Positions 8,854 through 17,375 are shown, counted from the first letter of the stretch. The stretch is 64,000 bases of DNA from Serratia quinivorans (GCF_946227985.1 NZ_CAMKGL010000008.1:124001-188000), one strand, 5' to 3'. The notes: generated from the letters alone by a model not told the origin. A program made the numbers and translations.

Positions 8854-9468
8854 ATGGCTGAATTCACCGGCGGCCGCCTGCGGCCCCTGCTGCTCGGCGC
8901 GTTGCTGTTCACCGGCAGCGCCGCAGCGGCGACGCCACTGGGCGTGATCCAAGGCACCACCGGCACCGTCAGCTTTCATGGCGGCCTGCTCAGTTCCCCC
9001 TGCAGCCTGACGCCGGACAGCCAGGATCAGGCCATTGATTTGGGCGAGGTTAACGCGCGTGACTTCCAGAATGCCGGCGACCAAAGCACGCCGGTGCGCT
9101 TTCGCCTCTCTTTCCGCAACTGCCTGCTGGGGGCCAAAGCGCTGGCGGATAACCCGGCAGGGCAGCGCAACGGCGATGCCGGGCGGCTTTATTTACAGGG
9201 TGAGCAGACTGCCACGCTGGTGTTTCTCGGCGACAGCGATGTCAACAACCCGGAGCTGCTGAAACTTAACGGCGGCGTACAGGGCATCGGCCTGCGGCTC
9301 AAGGATCAGCAAGGCCGTGCGCTATCGCTCAACCAACAGAGTCGGCCTTACATTCTGCAGCCCGGCAGCAATACGCTGTGGTTCAGCGCTCAAATCGAAT
9401 CCACACAGAAATATCCTCTGGCAAATCAATTCAACGGAGTGGTGCATGTTCAATTGGTCTATTTATAA
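8854..9468 (+). CDS. Minor fimbrial subunit (MrpF/adaptor-like)
   Basis: A 204-residue exported pilin, longer than the other subunits. A signal peptide ends near residue 26 (GSAAAA). The mature part has the pilin cysteine pair (SSPCSL and RNCLLG), an inserted loop around residues 94-110, and the usual C-terminal strand ending VQLVYL. AAGGAG precedes the ATG. It overlaps the adhesin gene by 23 bases, which suggests coupled translation and a tip-adaptor role. That role is inferred from order and size. Confidence 0.75.
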   Translation: MAEFTGGRLRPLLLGALLFTGSAAAATPLGVIQGTTGTVSFHGGLLSSPCSLTPDSQDQAIDLGEVNARDFQNAGDQSTPVRFRLSFRNCLLGAKALADNPAGQRNGDAGRLYLQGEQTATLVFLGDSDVNNPELLKLNGGVQGIGLRLKDQQGRALSLNQQSRPYILQPGSNTLWFSAQIESTQKYPLANQFNGVVHVQLVYL

Positions 9469-10390
9469 ACGCCTGCTGCTGTTGGGCAGTCTGACGATGC
9501 CGTTCAGCGTACAAGCTCTGGAATGTCATCTGGATAGCGCCAATGGCATTACAGAAGAAACCGAAGATATCGGTCAGTTAAAGATCCCGGCGACCCTACC
9601 GATCGGCGAACGGCTTTGGACCTCGCAGCCGATGAGCCGCAACGTAGTCTGCTGGGGCTACCCCAACGTGCCAAAAGGGGAATGGGTTTATTTCTATCCG
9701 AACCCGGATAAAAAACTGTTCGCCCCGGGCATTTCCATGGGCGTCATTTATAACGGCACTGACCTGGGTCTGATCACCACCGCGACTCAAACAGATATGT
9801 TCCGCAAACCCAATCAAAAGGAACTGGGCCACGTCAACTATCAAGTCTATCTGCAAAAAACCGGAGACATCACGCAGGGGGGATCCAGCCAGATTTCGAT
9901 CTTTCAACTGGATGGGGTCAAGGGCCTCAATAATAAGCCGGGGAAAAATTACCGGTTTACCCTGACCGGTCTTGACAAGATCCAGGTGATCCAGTGTTCC
10001 GCATCGGTAGAGCTCACCACACCCGAAGGTGTCAACTTTGGTGATGTCCCGAGCTGGAAACCCAATGCCGGCACGGTAGCGAGTAAAGATTTTACCGTAC
10101 TGATCCGTAAAAATGGCTGCAGTGACAAGTTCTCACTGAACGCTAACTTTATGGTGAAAAGTGGTTCGTTAGTCGATGCCACCGGCCTGGATATGGATAA
10201 CGGCTCGGCGTTGCGCATTTACGACAACACCAACCCCAAGTGGATAAAATACAACCAGTTCGACAGTTTTGCCGATATGACTAATCGCGATCAGGTACAG
10301 AAATCATATACCGCGTCGTTGCAGGCAACCGCCGAAGGAAAGGAGGGCGACTTTCATAAAACCCTTATTTTGCTGATTAACTACATTTAA
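9446..10390 (+). CDS. Two-domain fimbrial tip adhesin
   Basis: A 314-residue exported protein, twice the size of a pilin, as expected for a tip adhesin with an N-terminal binding domain and a C-terminal pilin domain. The ATG at 9446 is chosen because it gives a clean signal peptide (ends SVQA) and has GGAG upstream; longer readings run back into the preceding gene. The first 170 mature residues do not resemble a pilin; the rest (from about IQCSASVELTTPEGV) does, with cysteines at IQCSA and KNGCSD. I do not recognise the receptor-binding domain. It is in the MrpH position of the operon. Confidence 0.75.
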   Translation: MFNWSIYKRLLLLGSLTMPFSVQALECHLDSANGITEETEDIGQLKIPATLPIGERLWTSQPMSRNVVCWGYPNVPKGEWVYFYPNPDKKLFAPGISMGVIYNGTDLGLITTATQTDMFRKPNQKELGHVNYQVYLQKTGDITQGGSSQISIFQLDGVKGLNNKPGKNYRFTLTGLDKIQVIQCSASVELTTPEGVNFGDVPSWKPNAGTVASKDFTVLIRKNGCSDKFSLNANFMVKSGSLVDATGLDMDNGSALRIYDNTNPKWIKYNQFDSFADMTNRDQVQKSYTASLQATAEGKEGDFHKTLILLINYI

Positions 10391-10401
10391 TGGCGGCTGA
10401 A

Positions 10402-10929
10402 ATGAAAAAATACGCTGTTATTACCACCTTGTGCAGCATCAGTTATTTATTTTCCTGCACAGCGGCGGCAGAAAATAAAGAAATCGATTTTTTCGGCACT
10501 GTGGTAAGCCGCCCCTGCAATATTGAGCCGCAGTCGGCCGATCAGGTGGTGGAAATGGACACGGTGATCGTCAAAACCCTGTATCGCTATGGGCATAGCA
10601 ACCCGGTGCCGTTCAACATCAAGCTGACCGACTGCAAAACGGCGGTGTTCAAAACCGTCACCGTTACCTTCAGCGGTACCGAAGACAGCGAGCTGCCGGG
10701 CAAGCTGGCGATCAATAACGGCACCAACGGCGCCGCTATCGCCCTGTTTGACAGCAAGGGGGCGGATATTGATTTGAACCAGACCTCCAGCGCGGTGGCA
10801 TTGCAGGAGGGTGACAATATTTTGAATTTCACCGCCCATGTGCAGGGTCATCCCAGCGCAATCCAGAATAAAACCATTACCGAGGGCGAGTTCAGCTCGG
10901 TGGCCAATTTCGTGCTGGCCTATCAATAA
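10402..10929 (+). CDS. Fimbrial subunit (second MrpA-like pilin)
   Basis: A 175-residue pilin with a signal peptide (MKKYAVITTLCSISYLFSCT and following, ending TAAA), the cysteine pair (SRPCNI, LTDCKT), FSSVANFVLAYQ at the end and the penultimate tyrosine. The longer start at 10390 overlaps the adhesin stop, but the ATG at 10402 gives the normal signal peptide. It looks more like the major pilin than the other minor subunits and may be a further shaft or initiator subunit placed after the adhesin gene. Confidence 0.78.
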   Translation: MKKYAVITTLCSISYLFSCTAAAENKEIDFFGTVVSRPCNIEPQSADQVVEMDTVIVKTLYRYGHSNPVPFNIKLTDCKTAVFKTVTVTFSGTEDSELPGKLAINNGTNGAAIALFDSKGADIDLNQTSSAVALQEGDNILNFTAHVQGHPSAIQNKTITEGEFSSVANFVLAYQ

Positions 10930-10953
10930 GCCCGGCATCTGCAGGAAGAAGTG

Positions 10954-12588
10954 ATGATATCCAAATCCAAAACAGCCTGGTTATTCGGGCTGGCGGCGTT
11001 TTATTGCCTGATTGCCATGCATATTTACTGGCCCAATCGCGGTGGCAGCGGTTTTTATCTGCCGTGGAATCTGGTTGGTGGGATATTTATCGCCCTGACT
11101 ATCCTCGGCACCCTGGTGTTTTGCCGACCGCCGCTGGCGGTCTCCGGCTTTTTTAACCGGCTGGCGCTGGGTGGCCTGATTTTATTTTTGCCATTGCTGT
11201 GGACGCAACAGCCCTGGCTAAGCGAAGCCCTACCGCGCCTGATGGGGTTGGCACTGGGCATTATGGGCTACTTCGCACTGCTGCAGATCCCGCTCAGCCG
11301 CCAAGGGCGGCGCAGGCTGCTGACTCTGTTACTGGCGGCAACGGTGATCGAGGCCCTGTTTGGCCTGGTGCAATACAGCCTGCTGCAACCGGGTAACTGG
11401 ATCGGCTATAACAGCCTGAAAAACCGCCCTTACGGCATCTTCCAACAGTGGAACCTGATGGCGAGCTTTATGGCGACCGGTCTGGCGCTGGCGCTGTATT
11501 TGCTCAGTAACCGTCGTCCTTTGTCGCGCATTCTGCAATGGCTGAGCACCGCCATATTGGTGCTGGCACCGCTGTTGCTGGTGGTTATTGCCTCGCGCGT
11601 CGGGCTGCTGGCCGCCCTGCTGCTGTCACCGCTGCAACTGTGGATGCTGTACCGTCTTAATCGCCGCCGCGCCACCCTTTCCCTGTTGCTGCTGCTGACC
11701 GGGGTAGCCGCCGGATTACTGTTGGTACTGATCAATGGTGCGACGCGGGCGGTCACAGTGGCAGACCCCATATTCTACCGCCTGGCTTATTGGCAAGAAG
11801 CGCTGCGCATGATCGCCGAACGCCCGTGGCTTGGCTGGGGTTACGGCCATTTTCAGCACGATTTCCTGCACCATTTCTACACCACCCATAGCAGCGGCAT
11901 GGAAAGCGTCGCCATCAGCCACCCACACAACGAAATTTTGCTGTGGGGCATCGAAGGCGGTCTGCTGAGCCTGAGCGGCATTGCCATGATCGGTTGGGGA
12001 TTATGGCGTTTACTGCAACGCATTCGCGTCCTGCCGCTGCGCCCTGCCCCCTGGATGGCGGCGCTGCCGATCCTGTTGCATATGATGGTGGAGTACCCGC
12101 TTTATCTTTCCGCCGCCCACGCCGTACTGCTGCTGGCAATCTTGCGCGCGGGTGACGTACGCCGCCGTTGGCGATTAGCTCTCAGGCCACAGCAGACACT
12201 GCGTCTGCTCATCGGTGCTGCAGCCTTACTGATCCTGCCCTATCTGCTCAACGGTCTGCACAGCGCGCTGATCGTTACTGCGGTAGAGAAAAGCGGCCTG
12301 CGGCAGTTTGGCCCCATGAGCCGGGTGATGACGCCGACGCCGTGGCAGGTACGTTATGACTACGACGTTCAATTACAGCGGCTGCTGCAATATCCGCAAA
12401 CCCGCGATGTCGCCACGCTGCTCAATTACCGGCAATGGGCAGAAAACGAAATCCGCGTGCGGCCGGACGCCAATATCTACATCAATCTGGTGGCGGTCAG
12501 CAGCTTACTGCAACAACCCCAGCGGGCCGCCGCGCTGCAACATCAGGCTCGTCGACTGTTCCCGCAAGATATGCGTTTTGAGGAGTAA
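10954..12588 (+). CDS. PglL/WaaL-family O-oligosaccharide ligase-like membrane protein
   Basis: A 544-residue protein with about a dozen hydrophobic segments in the first 430 residues and a soluble, arginine- and leucine-rich C-terminal tail. It shows features of the Wzy_C superfamily: RPYGIFQQWNLMASF (around 159-173), an AERPWLGWGYGHFQ segment before the large periplasmic loop, and HPHNEIL (about 323-329) where PglL and WaaL proteins carry catalytic histidine and asparagine. Members transfer undecaprenyl-linked glycans to pilins (PglL) or lipid A core (WaaL). It sits 24 bases after a pilin gene inside the fimbrial operon, so pilin modification is an attractive inference. The ATG at 10954 is preferred over the GTG before it. 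Confidence 0.7.
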   Translation: MISKSKTAWLFGLAAFYCLIAMHIYWPNRGGSGFYLPWNLVGGIFIALTILGTLVFCRPPLAVSGFFNRLALGGLILFLPLLWTQQPWLSEALPRLMGLALGIMGYFALLQIPLSRQGRRRLLTLLLAATVIEALFGLVQYSLLQPGNWIGYNSLKNRPYGIFQQWNLMASFMATGLALALYLLSNRRPLSRILQWLSTAILVLAPLLLVVIASRVGLLAALLLSPLQLWMLYRLNRRRATLSLLLLLTGVAAGLLLVLINGATRAVTVADPIFYRLAYWQEALRMIAERPWLGWGYGHFQHDFLHHFYTTHSSGMESVAISHPHNEILLWGIEGGLLSLSGIAMIGWGLWRLLQRIRVLPLRPAPWMAALPILLHMMVEYPLYLSAAHAVLLLAILRAGDVRRRWRLALRPQQTLRLLIGAAALLILPYLLNGLHSALIVTAVEKSGLRQFGPMSRVMTPTPWQVRYDYDVQLQRLLQYPQTRDVATLLNYRQWAENEIRVRPDANIYINLVAVSSLLQQPQRAAALQHQARRLFPQDMRFEE

Positions 12589-12590
12589 TC

Positions 12591-13202
12591 ATGCTTAATA
12601 TTCAGTTCACCCTACTGGGCAGCGATAACTTTTATCAATTCGGCTTACGGCGACTGCTGGAAGAATATCTGTATGATCTGAACACCAGCAGCCGTAGGTA
12701 TCCGGCCTACCTGCAAAACCTGGAGCCGATCGAAATCGTGTTTCGTACTCTGGAAGATGCTTGCGGCTGCGCGCGTTGCTATCAAAGCCCGCACCAGACA
12801 CCGCGTCACCGACAAATGACCGTATTGATCCTCGACGATCGCGACACCCGCTATTCGCACGCCCATCCGGCGCTGTTCAGCATCAACCGCCGTGACGCCA
12901 CCGCGACGATCCGCTACAAATTGCAGATGGCGTTGGAACATTTTTGCCAACAGCCCTGGGTGGCACTGCATGCCAGCGGTATCTGGAAATGTCGGCAGTG
13001 TCGCATCGCCGCCCTGAGCAGTTGCGAAAAGAAGGTGCTGAAACTCATGAGTACCGGCATGTCCGCCTGCACTATCGCCGGTATGCTGCACCGCAGCCAA
13101 AAGACCATCAGCGCCCATAAGCGCTCGGCGATGCGCAAACTGAACGTGCACAAAAACACCGAGCTGAACAAAATGCTGTTAAATCAGATGGGATTAAACT
13201 GA
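12591..13202 (+). CDS. LuxR-type HTH regulator with N-terminal cysteine motifs
   Basis: A 203-residue protein. Residues about 140-195 form a LuxR/GerE helix-turn-helix (LSSCEKKVLKLMSTGMSACT, then SQKTISAHKRSAMRKLNV). The N-terminal domain resembles a receiver-like fold but lacks clear phosphorylation residues. It carries CGCARC (near residue 60) and KCRQC (near 138), which could bind metal or form disulfides. GAGGAG lies before the ATG, two bases after the ligase stop, so it belongs to the fimbrial operon and probably regulates it. It overlaps the convergent ctlX-like gene by 9 bases. Confidence 0.72.
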   Translation: MLNIQFTLLGSDNFYQFGLRRLLEEYLYDLNTSSRRYPAYLQNLEPIEIVFRTLEDACGCARCYQSPHQTPRHRQMTVLILDDRDTRYSHAHPALFSINRRDATATIRYKLQMALEHFCQQPWVALHASGIWKCRQCRIAALSSCEKKVLKLMSTGMSACTIAGMLHRSQKTISAHKRSAMRKLNVHKNTELNKMLLNQMGLN

Positions 13203-14132
13203 CCGTGGTTTCTTTTGCAGGAAGATCTCCGCCAGCATGCAGCGTGCGCCACCTCCGCCAAGATCTTCAATAATGTCAATTGGCCCCAGAGCCAACCGGG
13301 CATAGCCGCCAATCAGCGCCTGCTGCTGCGGAGTGAAACTGGCCCAGGCGCGGGTCGACATGGCATAGACCGGGCTGCCATCCCCGGCACGCAGTTCCAA
13401 TACGTTGCAGGCAAATGCCTGCATCTGAACAAAACTGACGTCAATAATGGTTTTCCCGCTGCGTTCCAGCGTAGCGATCAGCACGCTTTTTTGCGCCTCG
13501 TTGCGGATGCTTTCAAGGCAAATAATGGCGTATTGCGCACCGACGCTCATCATCACATTGGTGTGATAGATCGGCTGATTATTAGCATCCACGGCGTCAA
13601 ACCAGACAATCTGATACCCCGAGTGGCGCTCAAATTCGTGGCCGACCACCGGCGAGCTGCGGGACGACTGGCAGCAGTAAGCCAGCCGGTGTTGACGATC
13701 CAGGATCAGCGAGCCGGTGCCTTCCAGAAAGCGCCCGGCCAGTTCGTGGGCTGAAAGATCGACACGTCGTTCAACCACAAAGTCGTTGGCGAGCTGCGCG
13801 ATAATGTCCTGGCGACGTTCCCGTCGTCGGTTCACGGCTTCCATCGGAAAGGTGAACAAGGAGCCGTCCGCCAACAGGGCAATCCAGTTATTGGGAAATA
13901 ACGCGTCCGGCGTTTCCTGCCCGTCAATCTCATCAATCACCCTGACGTCGACACCGGCTTGCCGTAATGCATCGACGTAGCCGTTAAAGGCAATGACTGC
14001 CCCAGCCTTGTGATCCTCATGTTTCTCGGTGATTTTCTGGAAAAAATTGCTGTGCCGGGTTTCCGGATTAGCGGTAAAGCCAGACGGCCTGATCATAAAA
14101 ACGGATTGGGTGGTTTGCATGTTATTTTTCAC
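13194..14132 (-). CDS. ctlX: CtlX-type citrulline utilisation hydrolase (amidinotransferase fold)
   Basis: A 312-residue member of the arginine deiminase / amidinotransferase superfamily. The fold signature includes RPSGFTANPET near the start, FPNNWIALLADGSLFTFPM, EGTGSLILDR, a histidine in YHTNVMMSVG and the catalytic cysteine in GGGGARCMLAE close to the C terminus. This layout fits CtlX, which acts on citrulline or related ureido or guanidino compounds. Start is GTG at 14132 or ATG at 14120; neither has a strong ribosome site. An Lrp-type regulator is divergent 131 bases away and probably controls it. Confidence 0.75.
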   Translation of the reverse strand: MKNNMQTTQSVFMIRPSGFTANPETRHSNFFQKITEKHEDHKAGAVIAFNGYVDALRQAGVDVRVIDEIDGQETPDALFPNNWIALLADGSLFTFPMEAVNRRRERRQDIIAQLANDFVVERRVDLSAHELAGRFLEGTGSLILDRQHRLAYCCQSSRSSPVVGHEFERHSGYQIVWFDAVDANNQPIYHTNVMMSVGAQYAIICLESIRNEAQKSVLIATLERSGKTIIDVSFVQMQAFACNVLELRAGDGSPVYAMSTRAWASFTPQQQALIGGYARLALGPIDIIEDLGGGGARCMLAEIFLQKKPRSV

Positions 14133-14263
14133 CGGGTTCAGGATTAGCCAGGGGCTGGCGCGACACCATTATGGATAATCAATTTGAAACCAGTCAGTGT
14201 GAAAAATGATTAAATTGCTCTATATTTTTACAAATCGCCATACATCAGTGACACATTGCCAAC

Positions 14264-14686
14264 ATGAATGATACCGATCGCCAGATCCTCGCGCTGCTGC
14301 GCGAAAACGCCCGAGCCTCCATCACCGAGATCGCCAACAAGGTGCGGGTTTCGCGCGCTACGGTACAAAAAAGAATTGAGGCGCTGGAAGCACAGGGGAT
14401 CATCACCGGCTATACCATCCGCATCAAACCGGGCGTGGAGCATAACCGCATCCGTGCCTGGATGTGTGTGGCGGTAGAGGGCACCAAGGCACCCAGCGTG
14501 TTGCAGCAACTGCGCGGCGAGCCTTCGGTCTTCACCCTGCACACCACCAACGGCAAGTGGGACATTCTGGTGGAGATCCGCACCGACAGCCTGGAGAGCT
14601 TCGATAAAATTTTGGGCCGCATCCGGCGTATTGCCGGCATTGCCAGCACCGAGACCAGCATTCTGCTGTCGACACACAAGGCTTAA
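14264..14686 (+). CDS. Lrp/AsnC-family transcriptional regulator
   Basis: A 140-residue protein with an N-terminal AsnC-type helix-turn-helix (MNDTDRQILALLRENARAS, then VSRATVQKRIEALEAQGII) and a C-terminal RAM/effector domain ending around STETSILLS. Length is slightly below that of Lrp. It is divergent from the ctlX-like hydrolase, the usual arrangement for an amino-acid-responsive activator or repressor of its neighbour. The effector is unknown; citrulline or arginine are guesses from context. Confidence 0.82.
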   Translation: MNDTDRQILALLRENARASITEIANKVRVSRATVQKRIEALEAQGIITGYTIRIKPGVEHNRIRAWMCVAVEGTKAPSVLQQLRGEPSVFTLHTTNGKWDILVEIRTDSLESFDKILGRIRRIAGIASTETSILLSTHKA

Positions 14687-14776
14687 CGGCTCACGGGAGG
14701 TTTGACTCCCCCAAATTTTGCACAGGCAATATCGCAGACGAAGTTATGACGAAAACAAGGCGCCAAGTGATGGCCG

Positions 14777-14986
14777 TTATTTAAACTCTTTATCATTACA
14801 CCAATAGTATAAAGCGAAGATACTCATCCACAGGGTATAAAACCCGACAAAAGAAAGAACTGCGACGATAACGTCAATCAACTGCCCACAAGGCTGGACA
14901 ATCTGCAATGTTGATTGATTGATAAACCATAGATTAAAAAAACTGGCAGCCGCAGCCAGCGGCCTACAGGATTTTCTGCTTGCCAT
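14777..14986 (-). CDS. Small membrane protein, candidate microcin immunity 2
   Basis: A 69-residue protein starting MASRKSCRPL at an ATG with GGAGAG upstream. It has one strong membrane segment at about residues 36-62 and a shorter hydrophobic stretch before it. By ungapped hand alignment about 43 of 69 residues match the gene upstream (15038-15247), including all of IVAVLSFVGFYTL, so the two are tandem duplicates. I know no named family for them. Placement just downstream of a double-glycine peptide gene, small size and membrane location fit an immunity protein; this is inference. Confidence 0.6.
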   Translation of the reverse strand: MASRKSCRPLAAAASFFNLWFINQSTLQIVQPCGQLIDVIVAVLSFVGFYTLWMSIFALYYWCNDKEFK

Positions 14987-15037
14987 AACACTCTCCATTT
15001 GCGTGTTATATTAAAACGAAACAGTAATTGATAGCGG

Positions 15038-15247
15038 TTACTTAAACTCTTCCCCCTTATGCCAAAAGTACAAAGCAAATATATTCATCGACAAGGTATA
15101 AAACCCGACAAAAGAAAGAACCGCGACAATGATATCAAAGACATCCCCACAAAACTGGGCAATATGCAATGATGACTGATTGACAATCCATAGATTAAAT
15201 ATACAAGAACCTACAGCGGACGGCATCCAGGGTTTCCTACTTGCCAT
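15038..15247 (-). CDS. Small membrane protein, candidate microcin immunity 1
   Basis: A 69-residue protein, MASRKPWMPS at the start, with GAGGGG before the ATG at 15247. A longer upstream reading lacks a ribosome site and overlaps the microcin candidate. The segment from about residue 38 to 62 is a clear membrane span, ending with a charged tail GEEFK. It lies 65 bases after the peptide precursor gene on the same strand and 51 bases before its paralogue. Immunity to the peptide is inferred from position and from analogy with the 78-residue Cvi protein of colicin V. Confidence 0.62.
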   Translation of the reverse strand: MASRKPWMPSAVGSCIFNLWIVNQSSLHIAQFCGDVFDIIVAVLSFVGFYTLSMNIFALYFWHKGEEFK

Positions 15248-15312
15248 GTTATCCCCTCTTTGCGGATTTTTATTAGATGTTCGGGTAAATACTACCCGAA
15301 CATTATTTACCA

Positions 15313-15660
15313 CTACCAATGGCACTGGCCATTTACACTGTTTGGATTGGCATCGCCCCCAAAAGCGCCCCGACCTCTGTCGCCATTATCATTATATGGA
15401 CTGTTGCTGGGGTATCCTATTGCTCCTGCGATTCCTGCCATAATTCCCGCAGCAACTAATCCATATGGCCCGAATCTGGATGCGACTCCAGCTCCTGCAC
15501 CAAGTAAACCTATGACAGCAGCATCATTTACTTGAGTTTTAGGTGCACCGCCACCATTACCACGCTGCTTGTTTCTGCCACCATTATCGGTGCGGTCTCC
15601 GCCATTATTTCCCCGGCCACCGGCTATCTGGTCTAATAAATCGCAACCAATAGTTTTCAT
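15313..15660 (-). CDS. Candidate class II microcin precursor with double-glycine leader
   Basis: A 115-residue peptide. The first 15 residues, MKTIGCDLLDQIAGG, have the layout of the double-glycine leader of colicin V-type microcins (hydrophobic residues spaced before GG). The mature part would be 100 residues: a glycine/asparagine/arginine-rich stretch, a hydrophobic glycine-rich core from VIGLLGAGAG to AGAIG that could insert in membranes, and a polar tail ending GQCHW. AAGGA precedes the ATG. Two small membrane genes follow. No C39-peptidase ABC exporter is in the window, so export would need a system elsewhere. Not matched to a named microcin. Confidence 0.65.
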   Translation of the reverse strand: MKTIGCDLLDQIAGGRGNNGGDRTDNGGRNKQRGNGGGAPKTQVNDAAVIGLLGAGAGVASRFGPYGLVAAGIMAGIAGAIGYPSNSPYNDNGDRGRGAFGGDANPNSVNGQCHW

Positions 15661-16178
15661 TAACGGTTCCTTTTATTGGTATCGTTTAATTGACCTACAC
15701 TTTATAATTCTATTTATTGTTAATCCGTATAACCCTCAAAAGCAAGTCAATCCCCATAAAATAAAACTACGGAGATCACATATTTTCAACGCTACATCTA
15801 AATCCATATAATTCTTTAATAATTAAACAATGAGTCATCAATGCTGAGAGGGGGATAATGGTTGGAGTTTTTTCAGTTTGATCACACGTAAAAATACTTT
15901 TTCACTTACCGATTCATTTAATTCTTATAACTGAGAAATAACGCACGGGCCACTGCCGGGGCTATGGCCGGGTCGATCGCGTGCGAGTCAGTGGCCTCAT
16001 CAGGCGCGTCTGGTTCGTCAGGCACACACGTTAATCGTCGATGACGGTTACCACTCAGCCGATGGCAACACTTTGGTTTACCGCCCTGGCAATACCTCTT
16101 ATCGCGGCGCCAGGAACGGGCCAGGCAGCAAGTGACCCAAACGATGCTCACGCTGAACGCCATTGCCCCGTGGCAGGC
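15661..16178. other. Non-coding region: microcin upstream DNA plus GC-rich unexplained block
   Basis: Bases 15661-15920 are AT-rich and probably carry the promoter of the microcin candidate (TTGACT on the minus strand near 15755). Bases 15928-16178 change sharply to GC-rich sequence. In one + frame this reads as a protein-like tail (HTLIVDDGYHSADGNTLVYR, stop near 16135) with no start; in a minus frame it gives an 81-codon frame of odd composition. It may be the remains of a lost gene. I cannot name it. Confidence 0.35.
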
Positions 16179-17375
16179 TTAGTATTCTGCTGCCAGCGCC
16201 TGAGCGCAGGCCCAGGCAGAGCTCCAGGCCCACTGGAAGTTATAGCCCCCCAGCCACCCTGTCACATCCACCACTTCACCGATAAAGTACAGGCCTGGCA
16301 CCTTGGCAGCTTCCATGGTCTTAGAAGAGAGTTCTTTGGTATCCACACCGCCGAGCGTCACTTCCGCCGTGCGGTAACCTTCGGTGCCGTTGGGCTGCAC
16401 GCGCCAATTCTGCAAGGTTTCGACCAGCGCAGCCTGCTGCGTCGGGTTCAGCTGTTTCAGCGTGACTTCCGGTAATTGCCCTAACGTCTACAGGCACTCC
16501 ACCAGGCGCTTCGGCAAGTGCAGCGCCAAGGTGTTTTTCAGGCTTTGATTCGGGTGTGCCTGGCGTTGCTCATTGAGGAAGCCCGCCAGATCAAGCGCAG
16601 GAAGTAAGTTAACGCTTACAAACTCACCGGGTTGCCAGTAGCTGGAAAGCTGTAGCACCGCCGGCCCCGACAGACCACGGTGGGTGAAAAGCAGGCTCTC
16701 GCGGAAGCTGACGCCGTTTTCGGCAGTGATCACCGCCGGCACAGAGACGCCAGACAGGGTTTGCAGATGTTCCAGCAGCGGTTTATGCAACGTGAACGGC
16801 ACCAGCGCGGCGCGTGTCGGCAGCACTTTCAGGCCAAACTGCTCCGCCAGCTTATAGCCAAACGGCGTCGCACCCAGTCCCGGCATCGACAGACCGCCGC
16901 TGGCCACCACAAGTGAGCGAGTACTTACTTTCTCACCATTCAGCGCCAGTTCAAACCCTTCTTCCGTTTTTTCCACCGCCAGCACTTCGCTGCGCAGGCG
17001 CGTCGTCACCTGGCCCAGTTCACACTCTTTAACCAACAGTTCGACCACCTGCTGCGCCGAGTCGTCGCAGAACAGCTGCCCAAGCGTTTTCTCGTGGTAG
17101 GCAATGCCGTGGCGGTTAATCAGATCGATAAAATCCCACTGGGTGTAGCGCGCCAGTGCAGATTTACAAAAATGCGGGTTATTCGACAGGTAGGCAGCCG
17201 GTTCGGTGTACATATTGGTAAAGTTACAGCGTCCGCCGCCGGACATCAGGATTTTTCGGCCCGGTTTTTTGCCGTTGTCGAGCAGCAGTACCCGGCGACC
17301 GAGTTGCCCTGCCTGCGCCGCGCAAAACATGCCCGCTGCGCCCGCACCTATCACCACGACATCAAACTGTTCCAC
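16179..17375 (-). pseudogene. yhiN: yhiN flavoprotein (HI0933 family) broken by an in-frame amber codon
   Basis: The full frame would encode about 398 residues of the NAD(P)/FAD-dependent YhiN/HI0933 family: VVVIGAGAAGMFCA dinucleotide-binding motif at the start, GGGRCNFTN, and GGYNFQWAWSSAWACAQ near the C terminus. The start is GTG at 17375 with AGAGAGG upstream. Translation stops at a TAG (16488-16490) after residue 295, and the same frame continues intact to the normal C terminus. In E. coli YhiN this position is Gln (VERLQQLGQIP), so one C-to-T change (CAG to TAG) explains the break. Without suppression the protein lacks about the last 100 residues, including part of the FAD site. Sequencing error is possible. 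Confidence 0.85.

Noticed and set aside
16041-16475. Frame starting with a signal-peptide-like MTVTTQPMATLWFTALAIPL.
   Set aside because: Most of it is the reverse strand of yhiN, and the apparent signal peptide has no convincing ribosome site.
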